The notes below the pieces were generated by a model that was not told where the DNA came from, ran no database searches, and worked only from the letters and a program-made list of their open reading frames with translations. The translations under genes were made by a program, and so were the position numbers. Below, one piece after another: positions 51,582 through 62,358 of a stretch of 64,000 nucleotides of DNA. The stretch is from contig NC_063076.1 in the NCBI RefSeq assembly GCF_022605165.1, positions 310,001-374,000 on the forward strand, read 5' to 3'. Each line of letters opens with the position of its first letter. The first letter of the stretch is position 1. The DNA is from Purpureocillium takamizusanense. Lineage: Eukaryota > Ascomycota > Sordariomycetes > Hypocreales > Ophiocordycipitaceae.

Positions 51582-54040
51582 CGGTGTTGATGATGCAGGT
51601 ACCGACGCGCTCCCGTCCCCCGAGCACGGGGCATGCCGCTCTTTTTATCGCCTCGCCTCGCCTCGCGCGCCACTTGGGGAGAATCCCATCACACGGCAAC
51701 CTCCAAGCCATCCGGCCCGCTCACACTTTGTCGACCTGGCAGACAAAACACAACCGCGCAACCGCCGCCCATGACTGAGTGAGCCCGTGGTTCACTCGAG
51801 CGCGCGCGGATCTAGACCCCCGTTAGCTCACCCCATCTTGCATATGCAGACTGCGCGCCAGAGGCAGGTGGCACAACCCAATTAGTTAGTTGAAAGTGTC
51901 AATTGCCCACTCCGACCCTCGCTCGCTCACTCACTCACTCGCCCCCTCTCCCCCGCGCGCGCGGGGCAGTTGGGTTGGGTCAGGTGAGGTTGAGCCAGAC
52001 GCCTCGCGACCTAGCGTCGAGTCTGCGCCAGCCGGCGGGGCACTGCCTACGTGTATGCATCATGTCTGAGGGCATCCGTGGCCTGGTTGCTTGCTACAGC
52101 ACCTCGACTAACTTCTTCCGTTTTCCACTCGGCTGATGATCCGGCCCCAGAACGACTATGCGTCTGGTGGAGGGGCCTGCGCAGTGTAATGCGCGTCGGC
52201 GTTCCCACGTCCATCCGGGGTCCGACCTTTGTCCTGCGAGACGGCAATGCACTTCGCGCTTAATAATTACTACGCGCGTTCTTGACGCCTATGGGATATC
52301 CCAAGACCGTGGTGTGCGTGCTGAGAGCATGATGCCAAGCTGCCGCGCCGCCATAGCCATCATGTCAACTCCGTCAGGCTTCAGGTCCCTGGCATCAAGA
52401 CCGGGGTGCCCCTGGCTCGGCGCGAGCCTATTTTTGTTCTCGGCTTGGTGGTAAACATGCTGGGTGGCCCTAGCAGATATTCGCAAAGATTTGCGCAGCG
52501 TCACTCGCAACTCAGTGTCTGCATGGAGGGCATCCCCGTCGCTTCTCACGGCCGCGTCATGTGCGAGATTGACACACTTGGCGTCCCAAGCCGGGGGGGC
52601 CGGGCCAAGGCTGCTTGCACACGGCCTAACCGCGCGGGTCATTGTAGAACCTTCGAGCTTCGGCAACGCTGCCTTCATACCGATGCGCTACACTTCCTCA
52701 CGGCGGCCGGCTTCGTCTCGAAGGTCGACGTGTCTACACACCCACGAGTGCACCCATTTCCTCATGCCGCCGCGGGGACGAGATCAACGACAGCAGCCTC
52801 TTGCCTGCGCATGCCAAGCGCTCAGAGTAGAAACCGTCTACGTGGCACTGAAGAGTGCCTATCAATGCCGGGGTCTTCTTGAGGGCTGGCTGCGCGCTCG
52901 TCGACACCCGGCAAGTCGTGTTGGACGCTGCAAAGACGTTGGCAACCCGCAAGCCGCCCCTGGTTATGCTGAGAGAGTTGGGGGTTGACGGATGCAGGAG
53001 GTTGTCAGCATCTCCCGACGTGCTGGCCCCCATCGCCGCAGCCGGCACCTGCAGGTCATAGCCACCACGGTATATATAGTGCGGCCAGGCCACGAGACAC
53101 CCAACGATGATGTTATTCTCAGGCACAGGCGTTGCGTCCGCAAGCTCCAACAGCAACATGGTGTTGGAGGCGTTTGTTGCTCACCCATCAACGTCGACCA
53201 CGATACGCTGCAACACCATGGTCTCGACCTGGACTATGTATCTCGTCGACGGCTCCATCTTCGTGATGTGTTGTCTGGCGCATGGTAGGATCCGGCGGCC
53301 CATCCAAGGACGATGCCGCGGGACGTGGTGTTGGAGGTTTCGCGTTGCTGCTCCTACCGCGTCGAACGAGGCTGTCAGGGCTCCGGCTGAACCAAGCATA
53401 TTCGCCAGAAGGAAGGGTAACAGAGGCTGCTCAGTCGCTCCTAAACAGCCAGTTCCTCTGCGGTCCCCCTCGGGGCTGCAAAGGGCATGCGTTCGAAGGC
53501 AGCGGTTGTGTGGGCGATCCACGTGCAAGCCCGCGACGGTGTTCAGCGAAGACAAGGTTAAGAAATTTGTTGGCCACGTCCATCGGTTCGTGATAATGGC
53601 AAATTTCGCACCAAGGCCTCGAGCGACAGGCCATGCCGAGGGGACGGGCAGCGATTGAACGACGTCGACTGACGAAACCAGCCCTGCGGGGCCTGCGACG
53701 AATACGCCGTCGAGATGGAGCAGCGGGCGCCTCCATCAGCCAGGAGGACGATCACAGGCGACCGCGGCGCACTTCCATCCAGAGCATCATTAGGTTCGAC
53801 GCGTGGCTCCGGGCGAGCCTGTTCCCGAGGCAGACGTTGAGCAAGGGTGCGGAGTGTCAACAAGTTCCGCTTCTGGCTCTGGGAGAGCAGCTTCTTGGGC
53901 ACTAGCTGTGTTAGCTGTGTAAGGCATGTGAAGAGATCTTAGTGCATGGCAAGGGTTTGCATTTTCGCATCTCTCTGACGGGCGGCCACATTTGATGGGC
54001 AGCTGGGTTGGCCTGTTCAGGGGCGGCAGCCGTGTGTGTT

Positions 54041-54073
54041 GTGGTGGTGGTGGTGGTGGTGGTGGTGGTGGTG
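54041..54073 (+). repeat. GTG trinucleotide microsatellite (11 units)
   Basis: Eleven uninterrupted GTG units lie about 260 bases upstream of the Usb1 start codon. Confidence 0.9.
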
Positions 54074-54333
54074 CCAGAACTCACTGATCACTGACAGCTG
54101 CCGTCGGCGCTGACTGATCGCCAACCGCTGAGCACGGCCACGGGCGCTGCCGGTCCCACCCTGGCCGTGCACAACTCTCAACCTTTACAACCCAATTTCT
54201 TCACCAACCGTCACGCACCGCATCGGCCCGGGGCGCTCGCCATGGTTGATCGACCGGCCTTGTGAGCCGTGTCGTTTGTGGTCGTCGATCCCGCAGAGGC
54301 AACGCGCCTTGACGCGTCGTTGACATCATCGCC

Positions 54334-55334
54334 ATGGCGCTGGTCGACTACTCGTCGTCGACGTCATCCTCCGATGCGGAACAGGAACGGGATCAGGAGC
54401 CCCCGGCCAAACGGCGCAAGAATGGCTCCGCGGCGTCCAGCACGGCTGTGGAGGCCGCGATGCCGCCGTTGCCGGCAGCGTTCCACGACCTGTATGCGTC
54501 GACGGTCCGGCAGAGCGTCGTGGACGACCCGAGCCTGCACCAGGGCCGCAAGAGGCAGAACCCTCACGTCCCCGGCAACTGGCCCACCCACGTCTACGTC
54601 GAATGTGAGCAGTGAGCACCGCGCGGGCCGCCCGCCAGCCCGTCTGGCTGACCTGGTACTATCGCCGGGCCCTGCTGACAGCAACAGGGCACCCCGGTCC
54701 GGACCAGCACGAGCTGCTGGAGGAGCTCGTCGGCAGGGTCGAGGACATGCTCGACGAGGGCGTTGCGCTGCACAACTTCTTGACCAGCGATTTGGGCGCG
54801 CCTCTGCCGCTGCACATTAGCCTCTCGCGGCCGCTCAGCCTCCCCACGGCAGACAAGGACCCGTTCCTCGAGCGGCTCACCCGTTCGCTCCGGACCAGCG
54901 GCACGGAGCCGTTTGCCGTGCGCCCCAGCGGCTTGGCCTGGTACAAGTCGCCCGACTCGGAGAGGACCTTTCTCATCCTCCGGGTCGAGGCGCGCAAGCA
55001 CGGGGCGAACCCGGAGCTCATGGCCCTGCTGACGCGGTGCAACACCGTCTCGGCGCTGTTCAAGCAGCCCGCGCTGTACCAGGTGCACCACAGCGAGGCG
55101 GCCGACTCGGCGTTCCACGTCTCCATCGGGTGGACGTTTGGGCTGCCGGACGAGGAGACGTCGCTCCGGGTGCTCAGGCTGTTTAGGGAGAAGCGGTTCC
55201 GGGCGATGCACGCCTGGGAGATTGCGGTGCCGGGCGTCAAGGCCAAGATTGGCAACGTCGTGACGCACGTTGCGCTGGGGGGAGGCGGCGGGCGGTCAGT
55301 CGCCGGCGGACGGGACGCGCAGGACGAGCCATGA
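54334..55334 (+). CDS. USB1: U6 snRNA phosphodiesterase Usb1
   Basis: Two exons (54334-54604 and 54688-55334; 83-bp intron) encode about 305 residues. A disordered Ser/Asp-rich N-terminus with a PPAKRRK basic stretch precedes the 2H phosphoesterase fold. The two catalytic tetrapeptides of the LigT/2H family are present: HIS in [11 protein letters not shown] and HVS in [12 protein letters not shown]. The junction residues VE/WHP match the family. Usb1 trims the 3' oligo(U) tail of U6 snRNA and leaves a terminal phosphate or cyclic phosphate, stabilising U6 in the nucleus. The segment after the second Hx[17 protein letters not shown], is also typical. A Gly-rich tail ends the protein. Confidence 0.9.
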
Positions 55335-56584
55335 TGATGAGGACAGTAACACAGTTGCACAGGTAGCGGCAGAAGCAGCGGTAGCAAGCGCTTAACTGAA
55401 ACCCGGTGGATGCCTGGCGAGCCGTGTCCTGCGTGATCCGGGCCAAGTGCCGTGTCAAACAAAGCCCCCATCCCCTCCCCAGCATGCGCCAACCAAAGGC
55501 GCGAGACATGCCGCTGGCAGACGAGACCGCAGGGGAGAAGCCCCGCGGTGAGGGCATCGCGCCCGGCTTGCCGCCGCCCATTGCCAGCCGCCCGGTTTCT
55601 CTCGACAGCGTCGCCGCAAGGGTCCGTCCGGCCACCACCGGGGCCCCGATCCATGCGCGCGTTGCATCCGGATCTGCAGTGCCGCCACGTGCGCCGGCGG
55701 CAGTCAATGGACGGCCTTGCTCAAGACAGCGGGCCGCCGCGCCCCTCGCCGCCGTTGGTCGTCCTTGTCGCCGTCCTACGCAGAATGTATTTTATACAAA
55801 GTACGCAAGTACTTTGCAGTGAACATCAGGCCGTCTGCTGCAGGCGGGGATCGTCACGGCGCTGTCCTGTCAACCCTCCCGTCCCCGCGCCGCTGGGCGG
55901 GCGTCTGTTGCCGCTGCCACCAACGCCGCGCACCGCCCAACATCAATGGCTGAATGCCTGGCTGCCCGCCCGCCCGCCCGACCGTCCGTGCCACAGGCAT
56001 CCATTCCCAGGACGCGGCCAACAAAAGTCGAAACCCGGGCCATTTGCAACGGCCGAACCACGCCCAGTGGGGCCGCCAGGGGTGTCAAAAAGTGGGATGT
56101 TTGGCGGGGTGCTGGGCGCTGGCGCTGGCGGGCGCACGCACTTGCATGTACGTAGTAGGTTTGTTTACCTGCCCGCCACCACTGCTGCTGCTGCTGCTGC
56201 TACAGAACGTGCAACTTTCTCGCCGCCCGCCACTCCATCCCCCGCCTTGTCCGTTGTCCCTCTCCCCCGCCTCGTTGCGCTCTATCCGTCGCGTTGACCT
56301 TGCCGCCGCCGCGCCTGTTTTTCGCTTTCCTACACTTCGCCGTCGCTCGTTGCTGCAGGCTGCGTCCAACGTGACGTCGATTGGTTCCGTCCCTGAAACA
56401 TCACGAGCGCGACAGGCTGCCGCAGACCGCCCTTCCCCGCACCGCACCGCGCCGCACCGCACTTCACCACGTCTCGTGCCGCACGCGCGCTCAGGTCGCG
56501 TCTCGAGCAGGAGGGCAACGCCCGTTGACAGACCCCTCGAGACTAAAGCCGCCACCCACCGAAGCTCCCGTAAGCACATCGACC
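55335..56584. other. Intergenic / CKS1 5' region
   Basis: About 1.25 kb. No gene recognised. It contains a perfect hairpin-forming repeat at 55797-55816 and a CTG run near 56181-56200; the last 250 bases are probably CKS1 leader and may include a leader intron. Confidence 0.45.
55797..55816. repeat. 8-base inverted repeat with 4-base loop
   Basis: CAAAGTAC and GTACTTTG flank GCAA, an exact hairpin or dyad operator-like structure in intergenic DNA. Confidence 0.7.
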
Positions 56585-57145
56585 ATGGACATTGACACCA
56601 GCCGCCGCAACAAGTCGCCCCGGCCGCTGTCCGACTCGGAGAGGGCGCGTCTGGAGGAGTTTATCGACTCGATCCACTACTCGGCCAGGTGCGTGGCGCG
56701 TGGACCCCTCCTCCCCGCGGGACGGGGGGGACGTGGACGAGGCAGCGGAACGCTGACGCCCCCGGCAGGTATTCGGACAGCGAGTATGAATACCGACACG
56801 TGCAGCTGCCCAAGGCAATGCTCAAGGCGATCCCCAAGGACTACCACGACACGGCCAAGGGCACGTTGAAGCTGCTGTGGGAGGACGAGTGGCGGGCCAT
56901 TGGCATCACGCAGGTACGTCGCCGTCGTCGTCGTCGTCGTCGTTGTCGCCACTGTGCCGTCGGGATGGATCGGACACGCTGACGCGCGCGCAGAGCCTCG
57001 GCTGGGAGCATTACGAGGTCCACGAGCCCGAGCCGCACATTCTGCTCTTCAAGTAGGTGACCCCCCGATGGCCCAGACACAAAACCGGGAAATGGGGATG
57101 CTGACCCTGGCCAGGCGCCCGCTCAACTACCAGCCGCCACAGTGA
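56585..57145 (+). CDS. CKS1: Cyclin-dependent kinase regulatory subunit Cks1
   Basis: Four exons (56585-56688, 56769-56913, 56994-57052, 57115-57145) encode about 112 residues. The Cks fold is unmistakable: [40 protein letters not shown] and the [19 protein letters not shown] end, including the HEPEPH hinge and the residues that bind phosphothreonine. The third donor must be AA/GTAGG, because reading on gives an immediate stop after LLFK. Cks1 binds Cdc28/Cdk1 and tethers multisite-phosphorylated substrates for processive phosphorylation. The N-terminal 20 residues ([20 protein letters not shown]) are a fungal extension. The second intron has a CGT repeat next to its donor. Confidence 0.95.
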
Positions 57146-57721
57146 GCGCTGTACCATCGCCCGAGTCGCACCGAACAGCTCGTGTGCGGTCCTGTTAACG
57201 CTCTTACGAATATCACGGTCTTCGCATACGATACAGTATCTGGGTCAGTTCGATAGAATATCAACGCCTCGCGCCGGCCGTCAAGACGCAAAACGAGGTC
57301 CGTGTGTGCCGACCGACCGTCCCTGCGAACCGCTGGCCTGGCGGGTGGTGGTGTCCGGCTCTTTTGGTCTTGGCCTCGCGGGGGGGGGGAAGAGGCTTTT
57401 GCTTGCCTGATGGCTCCCGGCCTGCCGCGGACGGGGCCGATGCCGGGGGGGCGGGACCGCATCGGGCCCTGCTCGTCGGCACCGCCAGCCTGCAGCGGTC
57501 GACAACACCATGCTCGGCGTCGTCGAGTCGGACGCGCGAGCGTCTGGCACCGGCACTACGGCGCACAGACGCGTTGGCACACCGGCCTTTGGAGATGACG
57601 GGTAGCAGTCTAGGTAGTGGAATTGGAATTGAGGAATCTTAGATGTCTGCGGATGACGACGTGCCCGGGTGCCTCGTCGTCCTCCGCCTCACGTGAGGCG
57701 ACGCATTGCTTCGTTGCATGC

Positions 57722-57733
57722 ACAGTATACTGT
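57722..57733. repeat. 12-base perfect palindrome
   Basis: ACAGTATACTGT is its own reverse complement and lies in intergenic DNA between CKS1 and ERO1. A related ACAGTATAC occurs at 8941-8949. Confidence 0.6.
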
Positions 57734-58630
57734 ACTTTGCAAATGTTCTCGGCGCCGCATAGACTGGCTGAGCCCGCAATCCATGCCTCCATAGGGCCAC
57801 CGGTGGCACAACGGCTGCTGGCGTGTGGCGTTGAGCGTACATTGCCATGGCGCCACCAGTGCTTGTACTTGGTCGGCACTTCAACAGCGCATGAGTCGAG
57901 GGCCCAGCCAACAGCATACGACCTACTCCCGGTCTATCTCGTCTGCCGGCGTCGATTGGTGCGTCGGCGCCTGGGTGGGAAGAGGGATCGAAATGGGCTG
58001 ATGCATCGGCGTGAGGTGAGTGCATCAACGCATCAGCTGGCGTGCAAGGGCGGGCCGGGCCATTGGCAGCCGGCATGAGCTGGGACCCGACGTCAATAGT
58101 GGACGTTTGTGCCTACCTGCACTCGCAGTACACCTACGCACGCTGGTGGCGGGACCGCTGGCAGCGTCCATCCCGTGGCCTGTGGCCACCGTTACCTTTT
58201 TGGCGCACACCGGCGGCCCCGCTCCAGGGGGGGGGAGAAGGTTCCCGCTCCGCCGCCTGGACCGATCAACCTCCGTGCCATTTCAATGGCATCCGTCCCT
58301 CCCACCCCCTTCTCCGCCGCCTCTGCTACTAGCGTCCACTGCCATCCCATCGCGTTACATCACTAAGCGACAGTTTGTCTTGACTTGCTTCTTCCATCCC
58401 GCGCCAGGTGGCCTCTTCTCAACGCCCCTTGTCCCGCCAACACACACAAACAAAACCTGGCCGACGTGACTGGTGGTCGTTTGTTCGTCGTCGCGGAATT
58501 TACTTACATAGTGCATACATACGCCCACCCTGACGGACGAATCGTGACAGCCAAATGCCAACTGCCTGCGCCCGCCGTTAGCTGCATCCTCGTTCTTTCG
58601 CCCTGCCAGATCGAGTTCCCGGCACGGCCG

Positions 58631-58637
58631 CAGCGTG
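58631..58637 (+). promoter_or_regulatory. UPRE-like CAGCGTG just upstream of ERO1
   Basis: CAGCGTG matches the core of the yeast unfolded-protein-response element bound by Hac1, and ERO1 is a classic UPR target. It lies only 10 bases before the ATG, so it may be inside the transcript and coincidental. Confidence 0.25.
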
Positions 58638-58647
58638 ACGCACCACC

Positions 58648-60436
58648 ATGAAGACTGCAGGCAGGCTCTTCTACCTCTCCCTCTTCGCCCTCTGGACGCC
58701 GCCTTCTTCCTGCTCGTCTCAGGAATGCGTGGTACGAGCGCCTCCCCGCCCGCCCGCGCAACGGCGCACGCGAACGCACGACTCGGCTGACCCTGTCCCA
58801 GATCTCCCCCAAGTCCATCGTTGACGATGCGTGCGCCTCGTTCGCCACGCTCGAGAAGCTCAACGGCAACGTCAAGCCCTCGCTCGACAACCTAGTCCGA
58901 TCGACCGACTTCTTCTCATACTACCGCCTCAACCTCTTCAACAAGCGATGCCCCTTCTGGGACGAGGAGAACGGCATCTGCGGCAACGTGGGATGCGCGG
59001 TCGAGACGCTCGACAACGAGGACGACATCCCCGAGGTGTGGCGCACCAGCGAGCTGAGCAAGCTCGAGGGACCCCACGCCAAGCACCCCGGCAGGACGGC
59101 GCAGCGACAGCACCCGGACCGGCCGCTGCAGGGCGAGCTCGGCGACGGGGTGGGCGAGAGCTGCGTGTTCGAGTATGACGACGAGTGCGACGAGCGCGAC
59201 TACTGTGTCCCCGAGGACGAGAGCGCCAGCTCCAAGGGCGACTACGTGAGCCTGCTCCGCAACCCGGAGCGCTTCACCGGCTACAGCGGCGAGGGCGCCA
59301 AGCAGGTCTGGGACGCCATCTACCGCGAGAACTGCTTCCAGAAGAGCTCGTTTCCGCGCTCGGCCGACCTCGGCGTCTCGGTGTGGCCCGCCGGCCCGGC
59401 CGCGCTCGACTTCAAGCACGTCATGGACGCCGCGGGACGACACGCCCAGCTCCAGGCGCAGCGCCTGCAGAACCCCGAGGTGCCGTTTGTGGCCAACACG
59501 GGCTTCGAGGTCGACGACGAGTGCCTCGAGAAGCGCGTCTTCTACCGCGTCGTGTCGGGCATGCACGCGAGCATCAGCGCCCACCTATGCTGGGACTTTC
59601 TCAACAAGACCACGGGCCAGTGGCAGCCGAACCTGGCGTGCTACGTCAGCCGCTTCGAGGGCCACGCCGACCGTGTCAGCAACCTGTACTTCAACTACGC
59701 GCTCGTGACGCGGGCCGTGGCGAAGCTGGGGCCGTACCTACGGGACGGCAAGTACACGTTCTGCACCGGCGACCCGGCCGAGGACCAGGCCACGCGGGCC
59801 AAGGTGCTCGAGGTGACGCAGCGGGCGGCCAGCGTCCCGCACATCTTTGACGAGAGCCTCATGTTCGTCAACGGCGAGGGCCCGTCCCTTAAGGAGGACT
59901 TCCGCAACCGCTTCCGCAACATCAGCCGGCTCATGGACTGCGTCGGGTGCGACAAGTGCCGCCTCTGGGGCAAGATCCAGACCAACGGCTACGGCACGGC
60001 GCTCAAGGTGCTCTTCGAGTTCGACAACGAGCGGGAGCTGCCGGTGCTGAAGCGCACGGAGCTGGTCGCCCTGTTCAACACGTACGCCCGGCTGAGCGAG
60101 TCGCTGCGGGTCGTCGGGGAGTTTGGGAGGATGCTCAAGAGGCAAGACGGCGAGGCGGGCGACGCCGTGTCGCCGAACCCGGACCCTGTAGAGAAGGCCA
60201 AGGCGAAGGAGAAGACGGAGACCGAGGCCGAGACGGACACAAAGCCCAAGCCGGCACCGAAAGGGAGGGCAGACGGGTACGAGGAGGACGAGGCCGTGCG
60301 CGAGTTCGTCGCGCTGCGCCTGCGGGGACCCAAGAGCGACTCCCTATACCATCACTTTAGCTTCGAGCTGGAGCGCTTCCGGGCGGCCGTCAAGATTGTC
60401 GTCAGCGGGTGGCTGCGGGCGCCCAGGACATTGTAG
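58648..60436 (+). CDS. ERO1: Endoplasmic reticulum oxidoreductin Ero1
   Basis: Two exons (58648-58731 and 58802-60436; 70-bp intron) encode about 572 residues. The first 23 residues are a signal peptide (MKTAGRLFYLSLFALWTPPS). The shuttle disulfide is the CGNVGC pair (Cys88-Cys93), aligned with yeast Cys100-Cys105. The active-site CxxCxxC is CVGCDKC at 408-414, followed by RLWGKIQTNGYGTALKVLFE. NPERFTGYSGEGAKQVWDAIY and the VSGMHASISAHL helix supply FAD contacts. Ero1 oxidises protein disulfide isomerase using FAD and oxygen in the ER lumen. The C-terminus has a Lys/Glu/Thr/Pro-rich linker (about 475-515) and then a weakly hydrophobic segment. Confidence 0.95.
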
Positions 60437-60915
60437 GCTCCCCCTCCCGTCGCCCTCACTTCGCACCATGGCTAACGACCGCAGCTGGAACATCATCACA
60501 TCGGAGACGCTGCGTCTGTACCAATTCTGGGTGGGCCTGCCCGTGAACCCGCGGCAGTGGACGGTGGCGTTTCCAGACATTAACCGGAACGAACTATAGC
60601 ACTTGCATTGTCTTGGGGCGTCGGCGCATCCTGCTTTTGTGGTCTGTTATTTATGTACACTGCACGGTGCATTCAACGAGAGGCTGGCTGAGGGTGTTGC
60701 ACATACTGTCGAGCATCTCCGTGCGGCTGTGCAGTCGACGCGAGAGGCGAATGGGCCCCGCCACTAAAGAGAGGCAAGGTCAAACTCTGCATACACCTGC
60801 TCCGGTGAATCCGAATGATGAAGATGCGCAAAAAAGCAGGGCATGATGAATGGTGTCGTGCGTGACAGACAGTCCACCGTGGAATCAAAAAGAATCACCG
60901 TGGGATCAAAAAGAA
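60437..60915. other. Intergenic
   Basis: About 480 bases, mainly ERO1 3' UTR and the tRNA 3' flank. Two AATCAAAAAGAAT-like repeats precede the tRNA 3' end on the plus strand, giving T-runs on the minus strand that can serve as the pol III terminator. Confidence 0.5.
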
Positions 60916-61026
60916 TGACACCTGAGGGATTCGAACCCTCGCCTATTACTAGACCGCGAATAGGGAGATCGGAGAACCGATGCAAGAACCTGAACACGGC
61001 GCCTTAGACCACTCGGCCAAAGTGCC
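60916..61026 (-). tRNA. tRNA-Leu (anticodon CAG) with a 29-base intron
   Basis: Read on the minus strand, the acceptor stem pairs GGCACTT with AGGTGTC (two G-U wobbles) and the discriminator is A, as expected for Leu. The D arm has the type II pattern GCCGAGTGGTCTAAGGC, which includes the A box. The anticodon stem CCGTG/CGCGG closes a loop TT-CAG-G..T with anticodon CAG at 60992-60990. The intron, bases 60988-60960, interrupts the loop one base 3' of the anticodon, the eukaryotic nuclear position. A long variable arm and the T arm GAGGG-TTCGAAT-CCCTC (B box) complete it. It reads CUG codons. An A- and T-run typical of pol III termination follows the 3' end. Confidence 0.92.
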
Positions 61027-61503
61027 TATTGACTGGTTGTTGAAGGAGGGAGGCTTATTGTGGGTTGTGTAGGGTTCGCAACAGGGCTGGGGAAGATGGC
61101 GTGCACAGCGTGAGATGATTGGCAGACCGGCCGACTGCGGAGCGGTGGGGGGCGATGGAGGGGCAGCTGGCGCGGCGACGGCTACCCTGAACAAACCACG
61201 GCTTTGATTTCAACGTCGTGAGCTCGGAGGAGCGATCCAACAAGGCTGCGATGCGATGAACTTGATTTGATGGACTCGGAATGTTGGCCATCGTGAGGAG
61301 CCGCGGTGGTCGTGGGGATGGGGTTGTGAAGACGTGGCTTCCGCGGGGGGATGCCGAGGTTGGACAAACTTGCCTTGCCTGCGGCTTACAGATACAAATG
61401 TAGCATTCGCTGCCCTTTGCTACGAGGGGGACGTCCGCACATCTGCTGTCAAACCCATACTCTACAGACACACACACACGACGACTCGGCATCTACGGTA
61501 AAC
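61027..61503. other. Intergenic
   Basis: About 480 bases containing the tRNA 5' flank and the promoter and leader of the dehydrogenase gene. The dehydrogenase frame is open from 61351 but lacks family character before 61504. Confidence 0.45.
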
Positions 61504-62358
61504 ATGTCACAAATTCGCCCCTCGCGCAGCCTCGCCGGCAAGGTGGCCATCGTGACAGGCGCGGGGACGCTCGGCGAGGGCATCGGCAACGGGCGGGCCA
61601 CCGCGATCCTGCTGGCCGAGGATGGGGCGGCGGTGGTGTGCGTGGACCGCGACGGCGCGCTGGCGGAGCGCACGGCGGAGATGATACGGGCCGAGGGCCG
61701 GGGCAGGGCGCTGGCGCTGGCGGCGGACGTGACGCGCGACGCGGAGTGCGCGGCGGTGGTGGAGGCGGCGCTGGATGCGTTTGGGCGCGTCGACGTGCTG
61801 GTCAACAACGTGGGCGTGCTGGGGGCGCGGGGAACGGCGACGGAGGCGGACGCGGAGGCATGGGCGCGGGGGCTCGAGGTCAACGTGACGAGCATGGCGC
61901 TCATGGCCAAGCACGCGATCCCGGCGATGCTGCGCAACGACATCAACAACAACGACGCCGACGCCGCGGGAGGGGGAATCCGCGGCAGCATCGTCAACGT
62001 CGGGTCGGTGGCCGGCCTGCGGGGCGGGACGCCGAGCCTGCTGTACCCGACGAGCAAGGGCGCCGTGGTCAACATGACGCGGGCCATGGCGGCGCACCAC
62101 GGCGCGCAGGGCGTGCGGGTCAACTGCGTGTGCCCGGGGATGCTGCACACGCCCATGATGGACAGCCCCGCGGCGCCCATGTCGGCGGAGACGCGCGAGG
62201 CGAGGCGCCGGCGGAGCCTGCTGGGCACCGAGGGCAGCGCGTGGGACGCGGCGGCGGCGGTGCGCTTCCTGGCGGGCGGGGAGGCGCGCTGGATCACGGG
62301 CACGGTGCTGACGGTGGATGCGGGCGCGACGTGCTCGACGGCGATTGCCATGGACTGA
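61504..62358 (+). CDS. Short-chain dehydrogenase/reductase (SDR)
   Basis: One exon encodes 284 residues. Classical SDR motifs are all present: the cofactor motif TGAGTLGEGIGNG (TGxxxGxG) near residues 19-31, an aspartate (CVDRD) after the second strand that favours NAD(H), NNVG around residue 102, and the catalytic Ser in NVGSVAG with Tyr-Pro-Thr-Ser-Lys (YxxxK) following. The C-terminal PGMLHTPMMDSP segment and the GGEARWITGTVLTVDAGATCS end are standard for enoyl-ACP-reductase-like, 3-oxoacyl-type SDRs. An Asn/Asp-rich insertion (RNDINNNDADAAGGG) lies before the catalytic Ser. Substrate unknown. A GA repeat occupies the 3' flank. Confidence 0.85.
   Translation: MSQIRPSRSLAGKVAIVTGAGTLGEGIGNGRATAILLAEDGAAVVCVDRDGALAERTAEMIRAEGRGRALALAADVTRDAECAAVVEAALDAFGRVDVLVNNVGVLGARGTATEADAEAWARGLEVNVTSMALMAKHAIPAMLRNDINNNDADAAGGGIRGSIVNVGSVAGLRGGTPSLLYPTSKGAVVNMTRAMAAHHGAQGVRVNCVCPGMLHTPMMDSPAAPMSAETREARRRRSLLGTEGSAWDAAAAVRFLAGGEARWITGTVLTVDAGATCSTAIAMD

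Larger units (their letters stand above)
51392..54333. other. 2.9 kb region without a convincing gene
   Basis: This is the longest gene-free stretch. The left end is probably Pal1 promoter and leader, with a GATGAA repeat (51556-51581). From about 52.0 to 53.9 kb many ORFs of 70-180 codons overlap on both strands (for example 53107-53658 plus, 53902-53558 minus) but none has a domain, strong codon bias or a convincing exon chain. A TATATATA occurs at 53071-53078. A GTG repeat ends the region before Usb1. Confidence 0.5.
57146..58647. other. Intergenic / ERO1 upstream region
   Basis: About 1.5 kb. No gene recognised; short ORFs only. It contains the perfect palindrome ACAGTATACTGT at 57722-57733 and, near the ERO1 start, a UPR-element-like CAGCGTG. 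Confidence 0.5.

Noticed and set aside
53107..53658. 183-codon plus-strand ORF 36 bases after a TATATATA
   Set aside because: The TATA position is suggestive, but spacing to the ATG leaves almost no leader, the composition is random-like and minus-strand ORFs overlap it equally well.
60961..61026. tRNA-Ser as identity of the minus-strand tRNA
   Set aside because: The long variable arm fits Ser or Leu, but the CAG anticodon and the A discriminator base indicate Leu.
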